Assembly: GCA_026134025.1 (NCBI GenBank)
Contig: JAOQII010000006.1
Coordinates: forward strand, 1 to 60,738
Direction: 5' to 3'
DNA: 60,738 nt
DNA from: Candidatus Syntropharchaeum sp.
GTDB lineage: Archaea > Halobacteriota > Syntropharchaeia > Syntropharchaeales > Syntropharchaeaceae
The position numbers and the translations under genes are program-made. The notes beneath the pieces are model-generated. The model searched no databases. It was not told the origin of the DNA and saw only the letters and a program-made list of their open reading frames with translations. Below are positions 17,206 through 26,124 of the stretch, in pieces. Each line of letters opens with the position of its first letter. The stretch's first letter is position 1.

Positions 17206-17991
17206 TTACCCCTTCCCTAAAATCTGTCGGATCGGAATGAGGCTCAACCCATCATACGGCGATATATTCACCTCAAAGTTTACAATATCCTCTTCATCAA
17301 GCCTTGATAGCTCTCCACGAAACTTATTTATGGACATCAGGCGATTTCTCGCACCAGATCTCGTATCGCTCCATCTGAATGAGAGAACGCCGTCCACAAC
17401 ATCTGCGACCTCCTCCTCAAGTGCCTTCTCAAAGATATTTGAGGTCAGCATCAGATACACCAGCCCACCCCACCGCTTCGATACCCGCTGCAGTCCCTGC
17501 AGGAATTTTATAAACTCTCCCCAATCGGACGCATCTGAGTATGCTCTGAGCAGGCTTGTGAGCGAGTCGATGATGACAAGACGCTCACTGACATTCTTCT
17601 CATCAAGACACTCCACAATCTCTTTTAGAAGCTCACGATCCCGACCTGCATCTTTGAGCAGATTCAGTGTATGATCATTATTATCCGTAATCCATGAGAG
17701 CGGAATCTGTGAACGCCTGAAATATGACTCCGAAATGTCTCTGATCTCAATATCACCGGGTTCAAGGTTTGCAAAGGATGTGCGCACCTCATCGAGTATA
17801 TCATCCCGAGATCTCGTCATTGAGATATAGCAGACATTCTTCTTTTGATTTGAGAGCGCAATCATCGAGGTATATGCAAACTCATAGTGTCCGCTTCCAA
17901 CCTCTCCAAGAAGAAGAATGAGTGAACCTTTTCTCACCCCACCATTGAAGATCATATCAAGGGATGGTATCCCGCATGCAACTTTATTCAT
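17206..17991 (-). CDS. KaiC-like protein with degenerate Walker A
   Basis: The 261 residues align by pattern with the downstream KaiC protein (CGIPSLDMIFNGGVRKGSLI), but the nucleotide loop at 29-36 reads GEVGSGHY: the invariant lysine and the following Ser/Thr of Walker A are replaced by His and Tyr. The Walker B-like strand RLVIIDSLTSLL is kept. It is therefore probably a non-hydrolysing partner of the canonical KaiC next to it. It overlaps the PAS gene by eight bases and precedes the KaiC gene by two bases. Confidence 0.75.
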   Translation of the reverse strand: MNKVACGIPSLDMIFNGGVRKGSLILLLGEVGSGHYEFAYTSMIALSNQKKNVCYISMTRSRDDILDEVRTSFANLEPGDIEIRDISESYFRRSQIPLSWITDNNDHTLNLLKDAGRDRELLKEIVECLDEKNVSERLVIIDSLTSLLRAYSDASDWGEFIKFLQGLQRVSKRWGGLVYLMLTSNIFEKALEEEVADVVDGVLSFRWSDTRSGARNRLMSINKFRGELSRLDEEDIVNFEVNISPYDGLSLIPIRQILGKG

Positions 17992-19588
17992 CCTCTATCC
18001 TCTTTTCCACCTCAATCTCCTCCATCTCTCGTTTTATGAGATGAAACTCCTGAGTTGTTAGCGTGGCACCATCGAGCGTTACAAGCGCAGATGAATTCGA
18101 TGGCATCACACAGTCATTCACAAGCTGGAAGAACTTATGGATCGAGACGAAGCTGTTCTGTGTCATCAGATACTCAACACCCTCGATCAGGATCAATCCT
18201 TTCTCAGCCTGCTTCACAAAGTTGTCGATCATCTCAAAACATAGTGAGAGTTCGTTCGGAGAGAGACAGGTCTCGGGTGGGATCTTATTCTTCACAAGCC
18301 AGATGATGGGGGTGTTCTCAAGCCCATACCTCGCTCTTATCTTTGCAGGGTTCATCCTTGTGATGCACAGCCCTTCCATACCGTGCTTTACACCATCTGC
18401 AAATACATCAAGTGCCAGCGAAGGTTTTTCTTCATCGAAGATGTAGATTGTGCCTGCATCAATCCTGTATCTCGACTCTCCAAGCTCAGTAACCTCTTTT
18501 GATGGCAGAACGATGATGCCCTCAAGATCGGTTATATCTGTTAATGTTATCACAACCCCTGTAAGCTCATTCTCACTCTCGAATGTTGAGACCGATGCCA
18601 TGATCGGGATTGTTACGCCACCCCCTCTCGTTAGATTTATCCGCTGATACTTTCCGTCTTTTACCTCGATCGGTGTCTTGAAGATGCCTGACAATGTAAG
18701 CTCAGATTCGCTCTGTTCCTCAATCTCAAGAAGCTCTCTTGCTGCAGGATTTATCATCTTCACTCTGCCATCACTATCTGCTGTTATCGTTGCAATCGGC
18801 GTTCGGTCAAGAACCATTGATAGGTACTCGTTCTCCACCCTGATTTTTTCCTCAAGTCGTTTCTTCTCGGTGATATCGATGAAACTCACGACCGTTCCTG
18901 CATCTATCTCGTTATCCTCCTCCAGTCTACTTTGATTGAGAAGAATTACAGCTTTTTCGCGATTTTTCGGCTCTATCGTGCATTCCCCCTCCGTCCCTAT
19001 CTCATTGAATGGGATCAGATCCTCCAGAGCCTTTCCAAGTACCTCAGCCTGTGTGTATCCTGTTATCTCCTCTGCTTTCCTGTTCCAGGTCTTGATTTTT
19101 CCATTAGAATCTGTCACAGCCACGCCAGATGGCACGGTTGCAAGCACAGCTTCGAGGTGATTGTTGAGATTTTCAATCTGGTTTGATACGACGAGAAGAT
19201 CCTCGCGCTGGAGATAGTACTCGAGTGTCATCTCCTCCAGGGCCTTCTTGCTCGCTGCAAGTTCGTCCTCCATTGCCTTTATTTGATTGAGATCAAATCC
19301 ATGTAAGAGGAAGAGACGTCTGTCATTCGCACCATCATCGAGTTTCAGGGGTGTAAGCGAGATATGATACGCTACCTCTCCTTTTTCAGGATCGTTGACG
19401 CTTATATCAAAGTCCTCCTGCTTATCAAACCCATCAGAAAGATTTTTTAAATCATCAATGAATTTGTCGGTTAGGAGTGCCTCAAAGGTGCTGTTCGACA
19501 TTATTTTCTCCCATCTCTCATCAAATAAAGCCATCAGATCCATTTTCGACACCCTTTTTTTTATATCATACTCTATTATGTGTTTCAT
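17984..19588 (-). CDS. PAS-domain sensor with C-terminal DUF835
   Basis: The 534-residue soluble protein has an N-terminal sensor-like region (1-105), a coiled coil (about 105-145), two PAS domains (about 145-245, TVPSGVAVTDSNGKIKTWN; and 255-350, RTPIATITADSDGRVKMIN) and a C-terminal DUF835 domain (about 370-525, with IIWLVKNKIPPETCLSPNEL). There is no histidine kinase domain, so output probably goes through protein contact, perhaps with the two KaiC proteins that follow. Start uncertain: Met16 is an alternative. It begins right at the tandem repeat 19589-19628. Confidence 0.82.
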   Translation of the reverse strand: MKHIIEYDIKKRVSKMDLMALFDERWEKIMSNSTFEALLTDKFIDDLKNLSDGFDKQEDFDISVNDPEKGEVAYHISLTPLKLDDGANDRRLFLLHGFDLNQIKAMEDELAASKKALEEMTLEYYLQREDLLVVSNQIENLNNHLEAVLATVPSGVAVTDSNGKIKTWNRKAEEITGYTQAEVLGKALEDLIPFNEIGTEGECTIEPKNREKAVILLNQSRLEEDNEIDAGTVVSFIDITEKKRLEEKIRVENEYLSMVLDRTPIATITADSDGRVKMINPAARELLEIEEQSESELTLSGIFKTPIEVKDGKYQRINLTRGGGVTIPIMASVSTFESENELTGVVITLTDITDLEGIIVLPSKEVTELGESRYRIDAGTIYIFDEEKPSLALDVFADGVKHGMEGLCITRMNPAKIRARYGLENTPIIWLVKNKIPPETCLSPNELSLCFEMIDNFVKQAEKGLILIEGVEYLMTQNSFVSIHKFFQLVNDCVMPSNSSALVTLDGATLTTQEFHLIKREMEEIEVEKRIEDE

Positions 19589-19656
19589 TCTTTAAATATA
19601 TTTTTTTATCTTTAAAGATACTTTTTTATATCTTGATATTATAAATTATTCACAAG
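19589..19656. promoter_or_regulatory. Divergent promoter with tandem 20-bp repeat
   Basis: Units 19589-19608 (TCTTTAAATATATTTTTTTA) and 19609-19628 (TCTTTAAAGATACTTTTTTA) match at 18 of 20 bases with no spacer. They fill the gap between the PAS gene (minus, starts 19588) and the set 2 ATPase (plus, starts 19657). The period equals that of the repeat at 12341-12380 in the other appendage promoter. Each unit could hold a regulator site and a TATA box. Confidence 0.55.
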
Positions 19657-21261
19657 ATGTTAAAAATCTTTAGCAGATATAAACAAAAAGATGCACAGGT
19701 CAAAGAGGACGAAGACCCCTCCGAGCTCGCATCGTTCATCGTACCACCTGATAATATCGAGCTTGAGCGTTACGTCCTGAATGATGGAAGAGCGATCGCA
19801 GCAATCATCGAGGATGGGGCAACAAAGATTAAAAGATACCATCTCATAGAACCAACCCTGACTCAGGAGGAGAAGTTTCTGCTCGAAGAGCTCTATGATA
19901 ACCTTCAGGATGTTCTGACACTTGAGGATCTGGAGACAGGCGAAGAAGAGGGTACTCAGCAGCGGAGAGAGGTACTTCAGCGGAACATAGCACGACTCCT
20001 GAAGAACTATGGAATTACCTTGAGCCCTGCTGCATCTGGCAGGATCTCTTATTATCTTGAGCGAAACTTCCTCGGATATGAGCGGATCGATGGGTTGATG
20101 GATGATCCATGGATCGAAGATATATCCTGTGATGGCGTGGGTCTGCCAATATATCTATACCACAGGAAGTACCAGAATCTACCAACAAATATTTCATTTC
20201 AGGACGAGGAGACGCTCAATTCGTTCATCATTCGACTCGCACAGAAAGGCGGAAAACATATCTCAATCGGTGAACCGCTCGTGGATGCGACACTCCCCGA
20301 TGGTTCAAGACTTCAGATAACGTACGGGCGTGAGGTCACATCACACGGCTCAACGTTCACGATAAGAAAGTTCAGAGAAGATCCGTTCACCCCGCCCGAA
20401 CTCATCAAAAATAACACCTTCTCGGTTGGGATGCTTGCATACCTCTGGCTCTGCATCGAGAGCAACAAGAACCTGATTTTTGCCGGGGGAACCGCTTCTG
20501 GCAAGACTTCATCACTAAATGCGGTCTCGTTCTTTATCCCACCGATGGCGAAGATCGTATCGATTGAGGATACACGGGAGATCACACTCTATCATGAGAA
20601 CTGGATCCCCGGTGTTACGAGAAACCCTGTGACAAAAGGTGGTGAGGGCGAGGTTACGATGTTTGATCTCCTGAAGGCAGCGTTGAGGCAACGACCTGAG
20701 TATATACTACTGGGAGAGGTGAGAGGTGCAGAGGCTTTAACGCTCTTTCAGGCGATGAATACAGGGCACACAACCTACTCAACGATCCATGCAGAGGACC
20801 CCCAGAGTGTTGTGAGCAGGCTTGAGAATGAGCCGATCAACGTCCCGCCTGTGATGCTTCAGGCACTCGATATCATCGTGGTTCAGATCCAGACACGTCT
20901 TGGTGGGAAACGGGTGAGGCGTGCAAATACACTTGTTGAGATCATCGGAATCGATCCGCAGACAAAGAACCTGAGGATAAATGAGCTCTTCAGATGGGAT
21001 CCTGCAAGAGACGACTTCACGCAGCTTGGCGAGTCGCATAAGTTGCGGGAGATCATGAAAGAGCGGGCATGGACAAGGGATGAACTTATGGATGAACTTC
21101 ATCGAAGGGAAAAAGTGCTTGAATGGATGGTTTGCGAGGATACTATGGACTACAGGAAGGTTGCAGAAGTTCTCCAGGCATACAATCTTGATCCTGAGCG
21201 TAGTGTGCCTGAAATCAAGGATGGGTGCGAATATGCAGAACTCGACCTCCAGATTGTTTAG
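19657..21261 (+). CDS. Type II/IV secretion system ATPase, GspE/ArlI family (set 2)
   Basis: This is the paralogue of the ATPase at 10532. It has 534 residues with Walker A GGTASGKT at 277-284, the Asp box IEDTREI, Walker B LLGEVRG and the His box NTGHTTYSTIHAED. Flanking catalytic segments (PDGSRLQITYGREVTSHGST) are nearly the same as in set 1, while the N-terminal domain differs. It drives assembly of the filament made from the downstream pilins. It overlaps the platform gene by 29 bases. Stop is TAG. Confidence 0.93.
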   Translation: MLKIFSRYKQKDAQVKEDEDPSELASFIVPPDNIELERYVLNDGRAIAAIIEDGATKIKRYHLIEPTLTQEEKFLLEELYDNLQDVLTLEDLETGEEEGTQQRREVLQRNIARLLKNYGITLSPAASGRISYYLERNFLGYERIDGLMDDPWIEDISCDGVGLPIYLYHRKYQNLPTNISFQDEETLNSFIIRLAQKGGKHISIGEPLVDATLPDGSRLQITYGREVTSHGSTFTIRKFREDPFTPPELIKNNTFSVGMLAYLWLCIESNKNLIFAGGTASGKTSSLNAVSFFIPPMAKIVSIEDTREITLYHENWIPGVTRNPVTKGGEGEVTMFDLLKAALRQRPEYILLGEVRGAEALTLFQAMNTGHTTYSTIHAEDPQSVVSRLENEPINVPPVMLQALDIIVVQIQTRLGGKRVRRANTLVEIIGIDPQTKNLRINELFRWDPARDDFTQLGESHKLREIMKERAWTRDELMDELHRREKVLEWMVCEDTMDYRKVAEVLQAYNLDPERSVPEIKDGCEYAELDLQIV

Positions 21262-23101
21262 CATCGCTCACAGGATCTTTGGGGGAAGTGTGCAGAAAAA
21301 GGATCTTTCTGCGCTCTCGCTGGATCTGAGACGAGCCAGGATCCCAATTCCCGCGGCAATCTACCTCTCAACCTCGAGACTCATCGCATCTTTCCTTGCA
21401 ATCTTTGGGGGTTTCATCGGGGTTCTTGCAGGATATGCGATCGTTCCTTATCCTGATCTTGCAGGTTTCATTCTGATCCTATCTGCTGGATCACTCGGTG
21501 CGATTCTCTTCTATCTGCTCACGATGCGAACATGCCTTGTGTACCCCACCTTCAGGATGAATACGAGGAAGATGAAGATAGAGAGAGGTCTGCTTCATGG
21601 GATAAACTACCTCTATGCGATGGCAAAAGGCGGAATGGGAATGATCGATGCTTTCCGATCTCTACATAGGCATGAGGAGGTATATGGCGAGTGTGCAGTA
21701 GAGGCAGGTTACATCGTGAGGGATGTTGAGTACTTCGGGCTTGACCTTAAAACCGCTCTTATGCGAGCATCGAAGAACACACCGTCCGAGAAGTTCAGGG
21801 ATTTCATTGAGGGTTTGATCTCGGTGATGAATACAGGTGGCTCGATCGAGAATTATCTTGCAACCAGGTCAGAGCAGTATCAGGAACTTGCAGAGGAGGA
21901 TAATAATTTCTTTCTTGATACGCTTGGTATGCTCGCAGAATGTTATGTTACGGTATTTGTTGCAGCACCATTATTTCTCATCACGATCGTCCTTGTTCTG
22001 GGGATGCTGAAATCAGGAACGCTTCTGATACTCGCTATCATCGTGTATGTCCTTATCCCACTCGGAACTTCACTCTTTATCATTCTGCTTGATGTGATCA
22101 CAACCAGGACAGATGAAGAGGCACCATCCTTTATCAGGTTGAAAAAACTCAATGTATTTGATGACGTACACACCATCGAGGGAGATGGGGGAAGTATCGT
22201 TGATGCGTTGAAGTGGTATGCGAAGGTCGAGCGTATCAGGTTCTTCCTGCGCTCGCCATTCCGCTTCTTTATCGAGAAACCATACAGGAGTTTCTATATC
22301 TCACTCCCACTAACTCTCATCTATCTCCTCGAACTCCTGTACCCTTCATGGCAAATCCCAGCAGACTTTGACCGCTCGATCTTCTATGCCACCATTCTCC
22401 TACTTCTTCCGTACTCGCTCTTCTTTGAGATTAGAGCAAAGCGGATAAGGGATATTGAGAGGATGGTACCTGAGTTCTTGAGACGGCTTAAGAGCATAAA
22501 CGAGACCGGGCTACATCTTGTCGATTCTATACGGGTTATGATCAGATCGAACATGGGGGTTTTAACAAGCGAGATAGTAAGGGTTGCAAGCTCGATTGAG
22601 TGGGGAAATACCGTTGGGGAAGCATTACGCAAGCTTGAGGTCAGGGTAAAGACAGGTGCATTATCAAGAGCGATCACGCTGCTTGTCGATGCAGATCGTG
22701 CAACAGGAGACCTGAGGGATATACTCTCTATTGCAGCATTGAATGCTGAGATCATGCAGCGACTCAGGGAGCGGCGAGGTGCTGCGATGTCGATCTACCT
22801 TATAATCGTATACATTACCTTTGCGGTATTCTTATTTACGATATACATAATAACGACGAAGTTTCTTGGTGGAATGCCCAAACTTCCGATTGAAGGTGCC
22901 GAAGAGTTCCTCTCAGTTGACTACGATCTCTCCCTCTATGAAAAGGTGCTCTTTCATGGATCACTCCTCCAGGGTTTCTTCTCAGGGATCGTTGGTGGAC
23001 AGATGAGCTCAGGGAATCCATACAGCGGGATCAAGCATGCAATTGTGATGATGATCGCAGCATATCTTGTCTTTGTGTTTCTGATATGGGGTGAAGTATG
23101 A
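21233..23101 (+). CDS. Type IV pilus/archaellum-like platform protein (set 2)
   Basis: The reading frame opens at 21080, but those first residues overlap the ATPase and read as noise. The ATG at 21233 gives MQNSTSRLFSIAHRIFGG, which matches the start of the set 1 paralogue; 21221 is an alternative. The 622 residues hold two T2SSF halves (GINYLYAMAKGGMGMIDAFR; FLRRLKSINETGLHLVDSIR) and about nine membrane helices. It would form the inner-membrane base of the filament. It overlaps the next (pilin) gene by four bases. Confidence 0.88.
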   Translation: MQNSTSRLFSIAHRIFGGSVQKKDLSALSLDLRRARIPIPAAIYLSTSRLIASFLAIFGGFIGVLAGYAIVPYPDLAGFILILSAGSLGAILFYLLTMRTCLVYPTFRMNTRKMKIERGLLHGINYLYAMAKGGMGMIDAFRSLHRHEEVYGECAVEAGYIVRDVEYFGLDLKTALMRASKNTPSEKFRDFIEGLISVMNTGGSIENYLATRSEQYQELAEEDNNFFLDTLGMLAECYVTVFVAAPLFLITIVLVLGMLKSGTLLILAIIVYVLIPLGTSLFIILLDVITTRTDEEAPSFIRLKKLNVFDDVHTIEGDGGSIVDALKWYAKVERIRFFLRSPFRFFIEKPYRSFYISLPLTLIYLLELLYPSWQIPADFDRSIFYATILLLLPYSLFFEIRAKRIRDIERMVPEFLRRLKSINETGLHLVDSIRVMIRSNMGVLTSEIVRVASSIEWGNTVGEALRKLEVRVKTGALSRAITLLVDADRATGDLRDILSIAALNAEIMQRLRERRGAAMSIYLIIVYITFAVFLFTIYIITTKFLGGMPKLPIEGAEEFLSVDYDLSLYEKVLFHGSLLQGFFSGIVGGQMSSGNPYSGIKHAIVMMIAAYLVFVFLIWGEV

Positions 23102-24714
23102 GGTTTATTCGGGATGAAAACGCGGTATCCGAGATCGTTGGTGAGATTCTGATGATAGGGGTTGTGGTAATCTCCTTCGGTCTCGTAACAACCTTTGTCT
23201 ATACGTACCTGTCAGGACCTGATATTTCGCCAGGGATAGACGTAACGGGAATAGCAGATGATACGCTTGATACGATATATCTCAGGCACAGCGGTGGGGA
23301 GTGGGTCGGTGGGGATGAACTCAAGGTTATCCTGCGGATAAACAATACAACCTACCAGTACAACTGCACGGATGAGTTCAGGCTCGGAGATGTGATCGAG
23401 ATCAATACTTCAGGTGAGTATGGTCTTGATCTCAGGCGGGGCGAAGAGGTAACGATCCTGCTTATTCATGTACCAACGGGACAGATCATATCCTCAGGCG
23501 AACTTGGATACAGGGCAGCAGACTGCTCTGAAGATTCAACACCCCCATCATCGGTTACAAACCTCAGAAACACAACCTTTGAGCCTTCACACATCATCTG
23601 GGCATGGGATAACCCGGCAGACGAGGATTACTCACATGCAGAGGTCTACATCGATGGCATCTATCAGGGCACAACCTCTGCAAGCTGGTACAATGCAACA
23701 GGGTTTGATTCAGGGACGAGCCACACGATATCACTCAGAACGGTCGATACCTGCGGGAATGTTGATGCAACATGGGTGAATGATAGCGCGATTACGAGTA
23801 AGGCGTGGTGGAACGTGGGGTGGAGCTATCGAAGGTCGATCAATATCACATCATCTGCTGCACTCACGGACTATCAGATCCTGCTTGATATTGATTATGA
23901 TAGCGATATGCAGTCAGACTTTGATGATCTGCGGTTTGTAACTGAGGATGGGGATACGCTATCCTACTGGATCGAGAACAGGGTCAATGATACGAATGCC
24001 GATGTCTGGGTCGAGGTTCCATCGATCGCAGCAGGTAACACCATAATCTACATGTATTACGGAAATGCTGGTGCGAGTTCTGAGAGTGATGGTGAGGCCA
24101 CATTTGAGTTCTTCGATGACTTTGATGACCCATCTTTGAGCAATTGGCAGCTTGCAACGAGCAATTACGTGGTTGGAAGCAGCGCACTCAGGATCAACGC
24201 TGGAGCGGTCTCTATTAAAAACCCCTTCACATTCAGCCTGAACGATGGTTACGCGCTGGAGGGGAAGATAAAGTATCACAACGTCAATTCACACTACAGT
24301 GGCACACTCTCTGCCCAGTCCTCACACTACACCCAGGGCAGCAATGGGGGCGCGGATGCCACCAACCTCTACATGAGAAGGACCAACTCGAGAACCCTTC
24401 ACAGATGGACAGGGGATGGATCCACAACAGGCTACAACTGCGGCAGCAGTGATGTGTTCAGCTCAGGCGATGATGTCTGGTATATCCTGGGGGCAGAGTT
24501 CAACTCAGTTGGGGTCACACTCACAAGGGATCGAACTGTTGTGGGAGGACCCTATGGATGTGGATGGAACAGAAATATCATATACATCTCGCTGGGGGCG
24601 TTTCATGGATCTGCAAGCTATGACATTCAGGATACAAGCTATGACTGGGTTTTGATACGTAAATATGCCTCATCTGAACCCACTTACACGATAGGAGATG
24701 AGGAGGAATATTAG
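23098..24714 (+). CDS. Large archaeal type IV pilin-like adhesin (FN3-like, DUF2341, lectin-like)
   Basis: The N-terminus RDENAVSEIVGEILMIGVVV is a typical archaeal type IV pilin signal with the hydrophobic assembly helix. Pilins usually have 100-200 residues; this has 538. After a small beta domain come an FN3-like segment (about 145-220), a DUF2341 domain (about 240-325, WWNVGWSYRRSINIT to IIYMYYGNAGASS), and a beta-rich lectin-like domain (about 330-530, EFFDDFDDPSLSNWQ). This suggests a filament tip or minor pilin that binds glycans or a surface. Overlaps the platform gene by four bases. Confidence 0.8.
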   Translation: MRFIRDENAVSEIVGEILMIGVVVISFGLVTTFVYTYLSGPDISPGIDVTGIADDTLDTIYLRHSGGEWVGGDELKVILRINNTTYQYNCTDEFRLGDVIEINTSGEYGLDLRRGEEVTILLIHVPTGQIISSGELGYRAADCSEDSTPPSSVTNLRNTTFEPSHIIWAWDNPADEDYSHAEVYIDGIYQGTTSASWYNATGFDSGTSHTISLRTVDTCGNVDATWVNDSAITSKAWWNVGWSYRRSINITSSAALTDYQILLDIDYDSDMQSDFDDLRFVTEDGDTLSYWIENRVNDTNADVWVEVPSIAAGNTIIYMYYGNAGASSESDGEATFEFFDDFDDPSLSNWQLATSNYVVGSSALRINAGAVSIKNPFTFSLNDGYALEGKIKYHNVNSHYSGTLSAQSSHYTQGSNGGADATNLYMRRTNSRTLHRWTGDGSTTGYNCGSSDVFSSGDDVWYILGAEFNSVGVTLTRDRTVVGGPYGCGWNRNIIYISLGAFHGSASYDIQDTSYDWVLIRKYASSEPTYTIGDEEEY

Positions 24715-25563
24715 ATGCTAAAAGATGAGGATGCAATCTCGGTCGTTCTATCGGTCGTTCTCTTACTCGGCGTGCTTGTTACAGTTCTTGGAATTGTTCA
24801 CGTCAGTTATATCCCGGAGTGGCGAAAATCTGCTGAGGCAGATCACATGGATGACATACTTGAGGATCTTGCAGATCTCAAATCAGGTATTGACCTCGTT
24901 GCAGCGGTCTCCCCGGATACATCGTGCACTGTTTCACAGAAGATGCGACTTGGTGGCGGATCAATCCCTGTTATATCACCCCAAAAAAGCGGTGGAACAC
25001 TCAGAACAGACCCATCCCTTCCAGATCTCTACATAACTGCGGATAACTACACCGTGGCTTATGCCTTCCCGGATCTCGGCTCGATCGAGCTTGAAGTGGA
25101 CAACCTCTATGCTCTGGATCGCATATATGTCTATGAGAACGGTGCACTGATTCTGAAAGAGATCAATCGTTCAATAATGGTACTCTCCCCTGGTATAACC
25201 CTGCAAAAGTTTAATAACGGAACAAAGACGCTCACCATTCAGGTCATCAATATGAGCCTTGAGAGTGAATCTGTTGCAGGCTCGGGTATTGAGGAGGTTT
25301 ATTTCACATACACCTCGTCCACAACCCATCATGCAGGTACAACCTCGAATGTGACGCTTACACTCACATCTGAGTACCTTGATGCATGGAAGGCTTTCTT
25401 CACCGATCGGGCAAAGAATGCTGGCTTTAATGCGACTGAGTTCAACGTGACCACATCCCAGAATGTTGAGCTTGATATCTATGGAGATGTGTTACTCAAC
25501 GTGGTTGAGGTTGATGGGGATGCACGGATAAGACCTGTGATCGAGGCGATTGAGCCGACGTGA
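24715..25563 (+). CDS. Archaeal type IV pilin-like protein
   Basis: The short charged start MLKDEDAISVVLSVVLLLGV followed by a hydrophobic helix fits an archaeal pilin signal. The 282-residue beta-rich ectodomain has several N-x-S/T sites, as in glycosylated pilins. The gene starts directly after the TAG of the large pilin and may be its partner. Residues around 148-172 (KEINRSIMVLSPGITLQKFN) recur in the decayed reading frame just downstream, so a pilin gene was duplicated here. Confidence 0.78.
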   Translation: MLKDEDAISVVLSVVLLLGVLVTVLGIVHVSYIPEWRKSAEADHMDDILEDLADLKSGIDLVAAVSPDTSCTVSQKMRLGGGSIPVISPQKSGGTLRTDPSLPDLYITADNYTVAYAFPDLGSIELEVDNLYALDRIYVYENGALILKEINRSIMVLSPGITLQKFNNGTKTLTIQVINMSLESESVAGSGIEEVYFTYTSSTTHHAGTTSNVTLTLTSEYLDAWKAFFTDRAKNAGFNATEFNVTTSQNVELDIYGDVLLNVVEVDGDARIRPVIEAIEPT

Positions 25564-25727
25564 ACATTATTGCATCCGCATTTCCTGATCGAGTGGTTGC
25601 ACCATCCCAGAATATAAGGATAGAGAGTGATCGTGAGGAGATAAACCGTTCGATGATGCGACTCACCCCCACAATTGATTTTACGAGATTTAACAACGGG
25701 ATAAAGTCTGTTATTCGGTCGTCATAA
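25560..25727 (+). pseudogene. Remnant of a duplicated pilin gene
   Basis: A 55-residue frame starting at a GTG that overlaps the pilin stop contains EEINRSMMRLTPTIDFTRFN followed by NGIKSVIRS, clearly related to residues 150-180 of the preceding pilin, and ASAFPD, which resembles its YAFPDLG segment. The signal peptide and most of the ectodomain are missing. It is best read as an internally deleted, truncated pilin copy. Its end overlaps the stop region of the UPF0216 gene on the other strand. Confidence 0.65.
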
Positions 25728-26124
25728 AAAAAGCATACTGGCTTGCTGTGGGTAGAGACTTTCTGAGCCGCGATACATCTGGGCGGTAAATTATGATCTC
25801 ATCCTCTCCTTTCCACTCTTTCTCAAGTAGTTCCATGACGAGCAAACAGTACATACTGCCACGGATCTTTGCAGCACCACGCCCGAACTCAGGACAGATC
25901 TCGATTAAGATGGGGAGATAGATCTTCTTCTGGCGATCTTTCGGGACCAACTCTGCGATCATCTCAAGCTCGTCCCTCCTGATCCGATGGGTACTGCCAT
26001 CCTTTGACTGGATTGATGGGCGTTCTTCACTCAGCAGGTCGCAGAGGCTCTTTCGCTCCCTGGGCAGATGTTTATTCAGGGACTGGACGGTCTTTGCAAT
26101 GACGCGATCTGTCTGCATCCTCAT
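25711..26124 (-). CDS. UPF0216 (DUF61) family protein
   Basis: The 137-residue protein shows the conserved order of this archaeal family of unknown function: LNKHLPRERKSLCDLL, SKDGSTHRIRRDELEMIAEL, KIYLPILIEICPEFGRGAAK and the C-terminal LRKSLPTASQYAFF. It overlaps the diadenylate cyclase gene by four bases, so the two are translationally coupled. The family's role is not established. Confidence 0.85.
   Translation of the reverse strand: MRMQTDRVIAKTVQSLNKHLPRERKSLCDLLSEERPSIQSKDGSTHRIRRDELEMIAELVPKDRQKKIYLPILIEICPEFGRGAAKIRGSMYCLLVMELLEKEWKGEDEIIIYRPDVSRLRKSLPTASQYAFFMTTE

Noticed and set aside
21080-21232. Upstream start for the set 2 platform protein
   Set aside because: The extra 51 residues overlap the ATPase gene, do not resemble the paralogue and include no expected domain; ATG 21233 matches the paralogue's start.
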